Part shown: positions 45,433-56,548 of the stretch, piece by piece
Position numbering within the stretch: position 1 is the first letter of the stretch
Layout: each line of letters begins with the position of its first letter
NCBI GenBank assembly: GCA_035578175.1
Contig: JAQMRL010000001.1
Coordinates: 55,823,553 to 55,887,552, forward strand
DNA: 64,000 bases
From: Catonia carolina
Lineage: Eukaryota; Arthropoda; Insecta; Hemiptera; Achilidae
Reading direction: 5' to 3'
Position numbers and translations under genes: made by a program
Notes under the pieces: model-generated
Database searches by the model: none
What the model was told of the DNA's origin: nothing
The model's input: only the letters and a program-made list of their open reading frames with translations

Positions 45433-47948
45433 ATGGAGTGTTCTTTAGGAGTAGTGACTGGTGAGTTGTGCCACAAACTTGATTATCAGCCTTTTTCTAA
45501 GGAAATATACCTAGTAAGTAATTTAAGTGAGAGAGAACAAACATTATTAAAACTAAGAACATCAAATAAACTTGAAACCATTTGCAACTATCATAACATT
45601 AAGTATTTTCAAAAGTACCATCATGTGTTTGGAAGAAACTGTAGTGTTCCTTTAGGTTATCACCAAAAACCAATCCGAAACGGTTTAAGAGAGATTCTTT
45701 TTGAGCATTTACAAAAAAAGCAAAGTGTCCCTGTTCAGCTAATTCCTGGTAAATCTCTTTGTCCTACTTGTAATAAAAAAATATTTGGTATGGCTGTAAT
45801 AGTAGAAAAAACAAGTGATGTTGATATGGATTTTCAACTACAAAATGATACTGAAAAGTTGGTTGTTGAAGAGGAAACCGGTTTGAATGTGCTAGATAGG
45901 GTTTGTAGCTCATTAGACTTGTCACCTTGTTCTAAAATAATAAAACTTAGTAAAACCAAACGTTTGTCAACATTGAAAAATAAATCAAGAGAAAATAAGT
46001 TCTGCAGTAAAACGAAGGTTAGCGTCTTCTTTCGAAGAAACTGTAACACATGAGGAAGGAAACGATGATAGGGAAGAAGCGCTGTCAGAAGCATACAAGG
46101 AACTTATTAAAAAATTTAAAAAAATGTGTATTAGCCAAAAAAGAAGACAAAATAAAGATCATCAGTCTTTTGCCAAGCAGTTGGTCGAAGAAAAAAATAT
46201 GTGGGGAGTTTAATTTAACGGATTACCAAGTGCGATTAGCAAGAAAATTAATGAAAACTCAAGGTGTGTTACCAGATTTAAAAAAGAGACTAGGCAACAA
46301 ACTAAGTGATGAAATTGTTAATGATGTTATTAAATTCTATGAAGAGGATCACAACGGTCGACTGTCCTGGGAAAAAAGAATGTGTATCAATGGGTAAAAA
46401 AGTGTACAAACAAAAGAGACTAATATTATTTTCTTTGAACGAGTTGTTTGTCAGTTTCAAGAAAAAGTATCATCATAAAATTGGCAGATCAGCTTTTTGC
46501 TCACTGAGACCAAAGTGGTGTGTATTGCCAGGAGCAGCTGGTACTCACAGTGTTTGTGTGTGTGCAAATACCATCAAAATGTCAAACTTATGGTAGAAGG
46601 AGCTAAATTAAATGCAGATTACAAAGATCTAATTGATATGCTGGTTTGTGACTCTCACAAAAGTGAATGTATGCTTGATAAGTGTGAGTTCTGCCCAGGA
46701 AAGGATTTTCTTTTGGAGTTGTTACACGATGAAACTGATGACCTTTCTGAAGATATAACGTTCAAGCAATGAGTTAGTACTGATCGAGCAGAATTAATTA
46801 CTCGAGTGATGCCGCTTGATGAATTTTTTGAAGAACTAGTTGAAAAGCTTATGAGTTTGAAAGCCCATCACTTTATTTCAAAAGCTCAGTCAAAATATCT
46901 AAAAGACCTCAAGGAAAACTTGTCAGCAGATGTTTGTGTAACTCTATGTGACTTCGCAGAGAACTTTACGTTTGTTGTACAAGACGAAATTCCGAGTTTT
47001 CATTGGTCGAATCCACAAGCAATGCTACACCCTTATGTGTTTTACTTTAAGAAGGATGGTGATGACAAAGTTTACTGTAAGAGCCTATGCATTATAAGTG
47101 ACCATTTGGACCACAACGCCGCTACTGTACACACCTTCCAAAAATATTTCATTGAAGAATTAAAGAAAGTAGCCCCGGAAGTAAAAAAGGTAGTATACTT
47201 CAGTGATGGGGCCAGTAGCCAATATAAAAATAAAAAAAACTTTACCAACATATGTCACCACAAGTCTGATTTCAATCTTAATGTTGAGTGGAACCTTTTT
47301 GCTTCTTGCCATGGCAAAAACGCGTGCGATGGTATCGGTGGCACAACAAAAAGAGCAGTGACAAAAGCTAGCTTGTAGCGTCCATATGGCAACCAGATAT
47401 TAACAGCTGAAGAAATGTTCAGATTCTGCGTTGAAAATGTACCTGGCATACATTTCATATATGTACCCACCGAAGAGGTTCAGCTAAACAGCAAAAAATT
47501 AGAAAAGCGATTTGATGCTTGCAAAAGAGTTGTAAATACAAGATCGTACTACAGATTTGTTCCTCTAACTGATACTGAAATAAGATGTTATATATAATCT
47601 GATTCTACAGACTTCACTGATTGCAGCACTTCTACAGTTCAAAAGGAAAGTGTATTTTCACTGAAAAATAATGATAGAGTAGCTTGCCTTTATGACGAGA
47701 AGTGGTGGATTGGTACGATTGAAGATATAAGTGAGGAGAACAACGACCTTTTTATCCACTTCTTCCATCCCCACGGCCCGAGAACTTCTTTCAAAATCTC
47801 AACAAATTACAGAACTTGGGTTCCAATCAGTAAAGTTCTAAGAAAACTAACTCCAACAGAGTTTACAACCACTACAGGTCATTCCTTTAATATCAGTGAC
47901 AAACTATGTGACGAAATCAGCCAACTTTCTGCATCAATGATGTTTTAA
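45433..47948 (+). pseudogene. Transposase of the 4.3-kb element, degenerate
   Basis: About 840 codons. The N-terminal frame (45433 to about 46000) has Cys/His clusters (NYHNIKYFQKYHHVFGRNCS, LCPTC) suggesting zinc binding. Next come IISLLPSSWSKKKICGEFNL with DYQVRLARKLM (helix-turn-helix-like), then SLRPKWCVLPGAAGTHSVC, DFAENFTFVVQDEIPSFHW, VVYFSDGASSQYKNKKNF (about 47190) and FASCHGKNACDGIGGTTKRA (about 47310). The C-terminus (about 47660-47850) reads VACLYDEKWWIGTIEDISEE, like a small beta-barrel (Tudor-type) domain. The frame shifts near 46000, 46130, 46370 and 46575, with in-frame stops at 46770-46772, 47376-47378 and 47595-47597. Acidic residues around FSDG and the CDGIGG block may be catalytic; this is inference. 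Confidence 0.85.
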
Positions 47949-47949
47949 C

Positions 47950-48749
47950 CTAACAATATATCAAAATAAAATATTGTTATTTTAACTGTTAGTGATTAAC
48001 TGATAAAAAACCACTGGTTATCAATATTTAAAACTTATAACAACGCGTACAAAAATGAAATTTTTATTCATTTCAAAATATTATATCTAAAAAAGTAGTA
48101 CAGTCTCAATGATCAAATTTTAGTCACTTGTTGTTATACAAATAGAGTATTTTGTGAAAATTTGGTAATTTTTATGTGTGTCCCTTCTGAGATATTTAAG
48201 GTTGAAGTAGCCGAGTTTTTGAAAAATCACAAAGTTCAAAGGTCCATTAAAAAAAAAAGGATGAGGTTTATAGACCTGAATCTTTTTTAAGAAGTAATAT
48301 ACTACCAAGCCTCTACCCAGAAAAAAAATTGATGGTGAGTCTCATTCCTTTCTATAAAAATTTTAGTTCTTAAAATGAAGATTTAAATTTTTTCAAGTTA
48401 AAAGTTTAGTATTTTTTTTCAGGTATTTCCATTAAAGTAGGCTCAACGAATCATAGGACCAAAAACATTCAGCATTTCATTACCTTTATTATAGTTTTTG
48501 TTTGAACTTCATATCTTTAAAATCACAGGATCTACAGAGCTTTGCGTTAACCTCTGCAATGTGTAAATTTCACCGAAGCGCCAATACAAAATGGCCGCCT
48601 AGAAAAAAACTTAAAGCCCTAAAAATTTTAAAACCCCGGATTTCAACTCTCTCATAGTTGTGCTAACTTGTGTAAAAAAAATGAAAAATAAAAAAATTTT
48701 GGCAGCAACCATTTTAATTCAAATCGGTTGATTTCAAATGGATTGACCC
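47950..48749 (-). repeat. Right terminal inverted repeat
   Basis: Reverse complement of 44432-45221. It begins two bases after the transposase stop codon, so the arm acts as the 3' untranslated region of the gene. Confidence 0.9.
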
Positions 48750-48753
48750 GTTA

Positions 48754-49690
48754 AGTATTCTTATTTTTTAGGATCATTAAGTTGAAAATTAAGTGTTAAA
48801 TATTTCTATTTCTATAGTGAAATAATTCTATTTCACTTAATAAATTTCACCAACTTTTTTTAAAACTGACTTTAAAAAAAATTTAGTTTTAAACAATATT
48901 AAAAAAAATCAAGGCAGCTTAAAAAATGGTTTGTGAAATTTATTGTCTAAATTTATTATATGAAGTAGAATTAATTTTTGAATGTTAAATATTAGTTGAA
49001 TTTTTAGTAATAAAGAATATCCCTATGAGTTCTTTTTATCTAGTGTGTGTAAACAAGTTAAGTATTCATATTTTTCAGGATCATCTAGTTGAAAATAAGT
49101 AGTGTTAAATATTAGTTGAATGGAATAAAGGACATTATAGTCCAGGGGTGTGATCAGCGTATCATACTCAAGACCGCCATAGATGTTATCATCCCTTCTC
49201 GAGGTTTCTCTGTTCAGTTACAAAATATGGTGGATCTAAAGGTATTTACGCCTTGAATAAGTTATTGTATTTTTCCAATATTTTCTTTGATGTTTTTAAA
49301 GCAAACTTTTTAACATTTAAAAACATTTCAATGCAAAATAAGTATGTGAACGTCAATTGAACTACACAAGATAAGTAATTTAACTTATTAACAAATTTTG
49401 GAACATTGATGCAGGATTCCAGTTTTATATTCCGGCTAATAAAAGACTGCAGATGAAGGCGGAGCATACTGGCCTAGAACACAGCACAGAGCCAATTGAC
49501 TTTCGGCAACCGTACCCTGCGTTGTCACGTTGTGGTCCCATTGTTCACACCAAACCACAGTTCACGTTACTAAGTTTTGGATTCATTCTTCTTGAACGGT
49601 CATACAAAATATTTGTAACTATTGATCCATCAGTTGAAGAATTAAACAGCAAACTGAGGACGAAGCATTTAGTGGAAGTTTCATGTCGGT
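48754..49690. other. Gene-free stretch holding the duplicated empty site
   Basis: 49005-49115 duplicates the sequence flanking the 4.3-kb element: AATAAAGAATAT, CTATGAGTTCTTTTTATCTA, GTGTGT, AAACAAGTTAAGTATTCATA and CAGGATCAT. A single GTTA lies at 49057-49060 and there is no insertion. Frames at 49246-49467 (minus) and 49453-49692 (plus) have no recognisable family. Confidence 0.75.
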
Positions 49691-49700
49691 AGGTTAAGGG

Positions 49701-50032
49701 CTAAAATAAATAGTTCTGTTTCTTATCACATGGTCAGCCAGTTGAATGACTGAATCATTTAAGAACAGAAGAGGTAGAGGTGTAACAGACACTAATCAGA
49801 GTTATCTTCTCTGAAAGTAATGAATTTCATTATACAGCCAGACCCTGTGGTGAACGTAGTGAAGGTGTCATTTGCAGAGTGGAAAATATGTGCTTTTCAG
49901 AGGGCCCGGCATGCTGATAAGCGTACTTTTCCACTCAGTGAGGAAGGCAAGGGTAAACCACCTCACTCCTCGTTTTACTTAGTAAAACCTCTACAGGTTC
50001 AAACCAGCCTTTTGGCTGATGACCTAAACAAC
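49701..50032 (+). repeat. Retroposon family D with 10-bp target duplication
   Basis: AGGTTAAGGG occurs at 49691-49700 and 50033-50042. The insert starts CTAAAATAAATAGTTCTG and ends in the hairpin AGCCTTTTGGCT, then GATGACCTAAACAACA. This copy fixes the orientation and 3' end of the family. The 90-codon frame inside (from 49820) is shared between copies but has no known domain. Confidence 0.85.
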
Positions 50033-50507
50033 AGGTTAAGGGAATCCCAACTTATTTCTGGATTAAGTTTATTTATTCAAATTTTACATTAGATTAATAA
50101 AATGTACAATTTTTAAACAATTATTCGACTAAATAAAAATAATTATACAAAACAAGTACGCTAACATTAAAAATATCACTTGTTATTAGTCTTTGCAAAA
50201 GCTACCTTATTGGTCTTGTTTCTGTGTAACAATCATTTCTATATCGTGTATAACTAAACAATATGGATGTGTAGTAGTAATTTAACATTTAACGTAGTAA
50301 GATTTATTTTTCAAAACAAATATATAAATAAAAGAAGGATAAATTCGTTTTATCAGTTCAAGAAAAATTAAGAATAGGCCTATAGGACCTACGTTTATTT
50401 TGGAAAGTTATTTATAAGCTTTATATTCACAATAGAAAACAAGAGTTGTAAAGTATCAACAAACAATGAGTAGTCAGAACTTTAATAATAACCTAGGGTG
50501 TTAATAT

Positions 50508-50649
50508 TATTTGTTTATGTAACGTGGCATCAACTACTAAGGTCATTAGCGACGACGTTGGGGTGTAACTATATACAATGGAGGGTGAAATGATTTTTTG
50601 TAACGTATGAAAATATGCCGTGCCGGAGTGGGAATCGAACCCACGACCC
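50508..50649 (-). repeat. SINE with alternative tail, truncated head
   Basis: Minus strand: GGGTCGTGGGTTCGATTCCC (B box), CATACGTTACAAAAAATC, then GTCGCTAATGACCTTAGTAG and TTGATGCCACGTTACATAAA. It shares its tail with 37270-37461. The 5' half of the tRNA-like head is missing. Confidence 0.75.
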
Positions 50650-50788
50650 AAAGCTGTTTATTATTATCTAATTTATTGTGTCCAGATGGCCATTTATGAC
50701 AATGTTAACGGTTCTACGTTTTTCTCAAGAGCTATTGAGAAAACCTGATGTAGGCCCTATTATGTTTTAATTAAAATCGCAAGTTTTA

Positions 50789-50970
50789 CATCATCATCAT
50801 CATCGCAAGTCGCATCAACATCTTTGTTATTTGCGACTACTTTGGGCTACAATACTCGTACATTGGGTTTTGACACTTTATAATTATTTCTAGACCCATG
50901 GAGAATCGAACCCGGTACCTTCCGCTTGGTAGGCTAGCACTCTTTTAACAACTACGCCACGGAGGCGGCC
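50789..50970 (-). repeat. SINE with a different tRNA-like head
   Basis: Minus strand: GGCCGCCTCCGTGGCGTAGT (A-box region), GGGTTCGATTCTCC (B box) and a tail GTCGCAAATAACAAAGATGT then TGATGCGACTTGCGATGATG. The tail is related to that of 37270 and 50508 although the head differs. It ends in (GAT)n. Confidence 0.75.
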
Positions 50971-51133
50971 TAATATTTTTTAATAAAAATTTTATTCGTA
51001 TTGCTACAAAAGAATTATAGGCCGTAAACATATACAGAGTGATTCAATAAGATGGAAACAATTTCAATAAGCTGTATTTCCTGAACTACATGTTATATTT
51101 TAATTCTGTAATTACATTTTGAAAGAGAAAGTT

Positions 51134-52328
51134 TTAAATTTTAATTTTCATACATGAAAGTTTATAGATGTTCAATGTGTCCTCCGCCGCCGCAGCACGT
51201 ACAACATCTAGACGGTAACTGAACTCATCCCAAACTCTCTGACTCATGTCTTGGGTCACTGAGTTGACTGCAGCTGTGATACGATTCCTTAGTTCAATCA
51301 AATTGGTGGGAAGAGGTGGTATGTAAACTGCACTTTTCACGAACCCCCACAAGAGAAAGTCACAGGGTGTGAGATCTGGAGACCTCGGGCGATGATAACC
51401 TCGTCAAGGTTTTTCGCCTAAAAAAAAAAAAAAATGGAGACCTCGGTGGCCAAAACTGAAGTGCAGTGTCGTCATTCGCCATGCGACCTATCCATCGTTG
51501 ACGTATGGGTTCATTTAGGAAACGCCGAACATTGCGATGCCAATGGGGTGGAGCTCCGTCCTGCTGGAAAATGTAATCTCCTGAATCTTCATTCATTTGA
51601 GGAACGAGCCAGTTTTGTAGCATTCTAAGATACGTTTCCCCAGTAACCGTATTCTCATCAAAAAAGAAAGGCCCATAAACTTTTGTCAGCGACAAGGCGC
51701 AAAAAACATTAACTTTCGGGCTGTCCCGCTCATGTTCCACTGTTACATGGGGATTTTGTAGCCCCCAGATCCTAACATTATGCCTGTTGACTTTCCCACT
51801 TAGATGAAATGTGGCTTCATCATTAAAAATCACTCGAGGCAGAAACAACTCATCTTCCATGTGTTGGAGCATACGGTCACAAAATTCTACACGCCGTATC
51901 TTATCGCCTCGGCGAAGAGCCTGTAGCATTTGCAAACGGTAAGGTTTGTACAATAATCGGCGCCTCAATACACGCCAGACAGTTGTTTGCGGTAGTCCGA
52001 GTTCCATACTCACTCTACGGGTTGATTTCATAGGGCTACGCTCAAGGCTAGTTCGAACGCTTTCCACATTCTGCTCCGATACACGAGGTCTGCCTGGACT
52101 TTTACCTTTACACAGAGAGCCAGTTTCGTCAAATTGTTTATTCCAATGATAAATGCTCTTCCTCGTTGGAGGTTCGACGTTAAACTTAAGCCGAAATGCA
52201 CGCTGCACCGCAGTTGCAGACTTGGTTCTACTGTACCTGTACTCACGTACGCAAAAAATCTTGTGTTCCATAGCAGCCATCTTGCTTATAACTGACGCAG
52301 TACGCGGCTGCGCAGCTGACGGCAGCAA
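51134..52328 (-). pseudogene. mariner transposase, split by an insertion
   Basis: The enzyme would cut the element out and paste it at TA. The frame runs from 52328 (a likelier start is MAAMEHK at 52280) through two helix-turn-helix parts (ATAVQRAFRLKFNVEPPTRK, GRPRVSEQNVESVR linker, STRRVSMELGLPQTTVWRVL). The catalytic region has FNDEATFHLSG (first Asp), FQQDGAPPHWH (second) and WPPRSP (end of intact sequence). The third Asp, in DLTPCDFFLWG, follows the insert in the 51352-51134 segment. Ignoring the insert and one copy of its duplication, the two segments are in the same frame, with no other stop seen. The break removes the third catalytic residue and the C-terminus. Confidence 0.9.
51389..51434 (+). 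repeat. 46-bp poly(A) retro-insert in the mariner gene
   Basis: GCGATGATAACCTCGTCAAG continues to TTTTTCGCCT and a run of about 15 A. It is flanked by the direct repeat TGGAGACCTCGG at 51377-51388 and 51435-51446, a 12-bp target duplication. It looks like a very 5'-truncated retroposed transcript. Its source was not recognised; it does not match the tails of the SINEs in this window. Confidence 0.88.
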
Positions 52329-52471
52329 TGCGGTGCTGGAGCGCTCTGGGGTCGTTCTTTATAACTTTGTTATTTCCTCTTTCAAATGTAATTTACAGAA
52401 TTAAAATATAAAATGCAGTTTAGGAAATATAGCTGATTGAAATTGTTTCCATCTTATTGAATCACGCTGTA

Positions 52472-53090
52472 TTTATCAACGTTGATTGTAAAGGTTTAAA
52501 GAAACCCCCTTAATCCTTTCAGTCACCATTTTTTATCATTTATGAAGATAAAAAGTTCAAAATTTGTACATTTTGTATACAATTTTTTTTATTTTTCATG
52601 CAAAAAAAATCAAAGTAGGATGATCCATACCTGAGATCTGGAGCGTCCTAAATATAGTACACTGTGACTGTCGTTACATATCTTACTATGTATATTGCCA
52701 AACACACGGACAAGACAATTGGCTGCAATCAAGGTAATAAATTGTTTTGCTACAAGAAATAAAGAAACAACTAAATTTCAAAAAAAGAATATCATTCTAT
52801 TATTTATTTAAAATTATTTTTATTTTAGAAGTTCATATTTATCTATTACTATTATTATTATTAATCTGTAAATATAAAATAGTGAAAAATTAATGAATGA
52901 AATTTAGTACAATTATAATTTTTAATCTATAAATGGATAATTAAGTAAATTAATTATAATAATAATAATTATTATTGGAACACAAATTACAAATAATTAC
53001 TATATTAACAATAATTACATTACAATTAATTAAATTACATTACACTACAATTATTTAGTTTATATTATTACAATTAATAAACGGTATAAT
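52472..53090. other. AT-rich stretch without a recognised gene
   Basis: It contains runs of ATTATT and AATTA. No gene or element was recognised. Confidence 0.55.
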
Positions 53091-53202
53091 TTCATTTTGT
53101 TTGAAATTTGACGAAACAGTTCCTTACTCGGGAAATACACAAATGTACTTGACACTTCAAGCACATAATGTATGTGTTACCACTGCATCCTTGTTATTGC
53201 AT

Positions 53203-53662
53203 CTAGACTGACTCCATTACGTTTTTTTTTTGTTTACTCCGAGAGTTGTAGCCTGCTTTCGATACTCCGACCAAGAATTTGTCACCGCCATATCTATTGA
53301 GTGATTGAACATTCGTAAAGTCCGTTTTTTTGTACAAATGAAGGTTCTGTATATGGCTTTTAAAAATCATATCAACACCCCCCTTCATACTCTTATTATA
53401 CAGTTTTACAATTTCTGGCCTCTTCACATCAACATACTTATTCTTAGTTTTTTCCCCACCTTGAACAAGTATATTCCTCACCAATACCCACAAAGTTAGA
53501 TCTAAGCGTGACAAAGGAATTATCGTACCTTTTGGTGAGAACAATGTCATCTGTACTAATTACTTCCTCAGAAAATCCGCGCTTTTAATTTTTTTCTGTG
53601 TTACTGTCACTATGAAATGGAGGCTTACAGAATCTGTCTACACGAATTGTTCCAGCACTATA
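53203..53662 (-). pseudogene. piggyBac transposase, C-terminal part
   Basis: From 53662 on the minus strand: SAGTIRVDRF (about 53650), then VKRPEIVKLYNKSMKGGVDM (about 53420-53360) and DFTNVQSLNRYGGDK. The GTIR and P.IV..YN..MGGVD blocks are typical of piggyBac C-terminal halves. Several stops and shifts break it. It continues the N-terminal part at 57628-58430; the Tigger element was inserted between them. Confidence 0.8.
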
Positions 53663-53923
53663 TACAGCTGAGTCTCAGTAGTCCAGCATGCTCGGGACCG
53701 AGAGGGTGCCGGATTACTAAAAATGATAAATTTTGGGATATTTTAGCAATTTAGTACATTAAACAGGCTAAAACTAATGAAAACGTGTATATTTAAGCTA
53801 CTGTAAATTTTTCTTTAATTACTATTAGATAATTACAATATTATAAAAAAAAATTGTACCTGTAATTAAGCACTAAAAATCGTCACCTCTCTTATGATAA
53901 ATAAAAAATATATACAGTACGTA

Positions 53924-55673
53924 CTATTTTATAAGTTCAAAAAATTTGCCTGTTATTTCACAAGGCAGACCGAACACTTGCATCAACGAAACAATAAAAT
54001 TAATAAAACTCGACAATAGCAATAAAATGTCTTCTGTGCAGTACAGTAAAATATTTAAATAATTTTCTGTTACACTTGCTTGAAAAAACAATCGATAGTT
54101 TTTTGTCACGAAAGATTCTTGAAAAACTTTCTTCCGCAATTTTTTCATTAAAAGATATTCGTCCGCATCAACGTTTCTTTCTTCAGCCCATTTAAGGCAT
54201 GTATTGAATGCTGACATAGCTGCATCGCATCGTACAGTATTTTTCGGTAAAGTATGGTCAACTGTTGATTCTTCTTCAGTTTCGAAAATTTCAGTGATTA
54301 TTTCGTCATCTGAGAGTTTCAGATCTTCGTCATTATCATCATCTTCAAGCCATGATCGTACTTCCTCTAAACTGTGTTCAGTCGTAGGCCTAATCGTGCC
54401 TGGGTCGGTAGGAATTGTTAATAAAATTTCCAAAACTTCGTTAAAAGTATCATCAGTTTCAGTATTGGCAGTATCATCTCCTTTAGGTAAAAGAGGATGT
54501 GATGGCCACAACGACTTCCATGATTTAATTATGGTTATAGCAGGTACTTTTCTTCACGCGTATGCCACATTAAAAACAGCGTCGTTTATATTATAATTGG
54601 ATAAGCTAGCAGAAATGTCAGCCTCTTGGTTTACTATATCCATCAGTAACTTTTTTTTATTATGCGACTTAACATCTTTATTATACTCTGGTCCATGGGC
54701 TGAAATTAAAGCTGTTGTGTTAGCTGGTAAGTACATAACCTCTATGAACCCGTCTTTCGTTTTTACTTTTAAGTCGTCTACTTCGCTGGGATGGCCAGGA
54801 GCATTATCCATTAGTAAGAGAGCTTTCAGAGGAAGGTTATTTTCATTTAAATAAGTTTTAACAGAAGGAATGAAATAACCGTAGAACCAGTCTTTAAGAA
54901 CTTCGCAAGTCATCCATGCTCGTGTTTGGTTCGTATATTTAACTGGAAGTTTAGTTACGTTTTTAAAACTCCGAGGTTTTTCGATTTGCCAGTAACTAAC
55001 AAATCAAGTTTGTGTTTACCTGAAGAATTTGAGCATGGCACGAATGTTATTCGTTCTTTTGCAACTTTACGACCAGGAGCGCACTTTTCTTCTTTATGAA
55101 CAAATGTTTTATTTGGTAACATTTTCCAGTTCCAACCCGCTTTCATCAGCGTTGTATATTTGTTCGGAGATAAGGTCCAAGGATACAATTTTTTCTTTTA
55201 AGCTCTTCTACAAACGAAGATACATATAGCTGAAGAGTCGCAAGCTAATTTTTCCCCCGTCATACACAAAAAACGAATACCGAAACGTTTTTTAAATTTA
55301 TCGAGCCACCCAATACTAGCTTGGAAATCGTCTTTTTTTACAATTTTACGATAAAACAATTTAGTTTTTTCGCGAATAATGTCCCCTTTTATCGGAGTGT
55401 GTCTGCTTCGTTCTTGTAGGAAGCAGGCATACACAACTTCATCTACTTTAGGAAAATCACCAGTTCTCAGAGTTTGTCTTTTCCTGGTTTAGATGCACTA
55501 TTTTTTATGAAATGTTCAATTTTCACTCGATATTTGTCGTATATAGTTGCTCGACCAACTTTGTATTCTTTGGCCAAATCTGTTTGTTTTGACCCTTGAT
55601 CCAGTTTTTTTAAGATTTCAATTTTTTCTTGCAAATTTAAAGTTTTATGTTTCCGCTTAACTGGTTGAGACAT
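53924..55673 (-). pseudogene. Tigger/pogo (CENP-B-like) transposase, degenerate
   Basis: It starts MSQPVKRKHKTLNLQEKIEI at 55673 with the CENP-B-type helix-turn-helix (LDQGSKQTDLAKEYKVGRAT). A DNA-binding second domain follows (DFQASIGWLDKFKKRFGIRF, about 55330). The DDE region comes next: AGWNWKMLPNKTF and KERITFVPCSNSSGKHKLDL (about 55130-55000), LLMDNAPGHPSEVDDL (about 54820, second Asp with NAPGH), and MYLPANTTALISAHGPEYNK (about 54720). The C-terminal acidic segment is at 54511-53924. Stops and frameshifts near 55466, 55195, 54955 and 54554 make five pieces. The usual protein of the family is about 500-600 residues and all its parts can be seen. Confidence 0.85.
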
Positions 55674-55836
55674 CTTACAGTAAACAGTTAAAAATACACT
55701 CCTGCAAACAGCACAAATAAACGTAAGAAACGAACTGCTTGATAAAATTCAGCAAATTGGCGCGAATGTGAAAACTTAACGTGTAAAGTAATCTAGCACA
55801 CAAAGGATTGTCACAATGTTAACATGTTAAACAGTT

Positions 55837-56006
55837 GTTTTTTTTTGTTTAACGTCCGACTGTTCTGCAATTACTGCTAATGCAGACGGTGAATGATGAA
55901 ATGAATTTTTGTAACGTATGAAAAAATGCCTTGCCTGAATGGGATTTGAACCCAAGACCCCATGATGAGAAGCGAGCACGTTACCAACTTCGCCAATGCG
56001 GCCGGC
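55837..56006 (-). repeat. tRNA-derived SINE inside Tigger
   Basis: Minus strand: GCCGGCCGCATTGGCGAAGT head, B box GGGTTCAAATCCC, CATACGTTACAAAAATTC, CACCGTCTGCATTAGCAG, GACGTTAAAC and poly(A). Same family as 42046 and 43122. It lies upstream of the Tigger transposase start. Confidence 0.85.
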
Positions 56007-56548
56007 AAAATTAAACTGTTCATACAGCACACTACCGTAAACTTTTAGATGACTAACGCAGCTAGCCGTTATACCTGGCACGTGATTCAATCCCCGCCAG
56101 TCTCATAACTTGGAAACAAAGAAGGGATGGATATTTCCGTTATGTTTCACGAGCGTCAGAAGTTATATATTTTGTCACTTTAAGCTGAACCGTTGCATAG
56201 GAGTTAAAGAGCCATACCCGAAGGCCTATTTTTACAATGCAGTATAACCCATCAATGTTAAGTTAGCGCAGTCATCGCGTAGAGTGTGGTTAGGAAATTG
56301 CCGTAGTGGGGAGGCAGAGTGATGTTCACACATTCATGTACACTCGCATTCACGTACGCACGCTTGCATTCACCAACACACTACGCTCGTGGACGCATCT
56401 GCAGCGATTAGTCTTGTTTCGTTTAACGGATAGTAAACAATTTGTTATTTTTTATCGTATTTTTACATTTTTTTGTATTTGCTTATTTTTTTCATTTTAT
56501 TTACCTAATAACAAAGTAAAAGTAACAAGGAAGTAGGTATATGAATTT

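Larger units (their letters stand above)
44432..48749 (+). mobile_element. DNA transposon with 790-bp inverted repeats (Sola-like?)
   Basis: 4318 bp with ends GGGTCAATCCATTT and AAATGGATTGACCC, flanked by GTTA at 44428-44431 and 48750-48753 (4-bp target duplication). Terminal inverted repeats of about 790-800 bp leave only about 2.7 kb, filled by one degenerate transposase gene. The 4-bp duplication and long inverted repeats would fit the Sola superfamily as I know it, but I cannot confirm this by alignment. The arms are still nearly identical while the gene is broken. That suggests mobilisation by another copy's enzyme or arm homogenisation. Confidence 0.88.
51035..52469 (-). mobile_element. 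mariner element with DD41D-type spacing
   Basis: 1435 bp flanked by TA (51033-51034, 52470-52471). The ends CAGAGTGATTCAATAAGATG and, inverted, CAGCGTGATTCAATAAGATG begin inverted repeats of about 95 bp. One transposase gene runs on the minus strand. It was complete but is now interrupted by a 46-bp poly(A) insert at 51389-51434. With 41 residues between the second and third catalytic Asp it fits the DD41D (rosa-like) group. Confidence 0.92.

Noticed and set aside
45834..46094. Minus-strand frame opposite the 4.3-kb element's transposase
   Set aside because: A shadow of the plus-strand coding sequence.
44850..48308. Short frames within the long inverted repeats of the 4.3-kb element
   Set aside because: They lie in the terminal repeats, mirror each other and show no domain.
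51434..51628. Plus-strand frames opposite the mariner transposase (also 51946-52149, 52153-52404)
   Set aside because: Shadows of the minus-strand transposase; no family resemblance in these frames.
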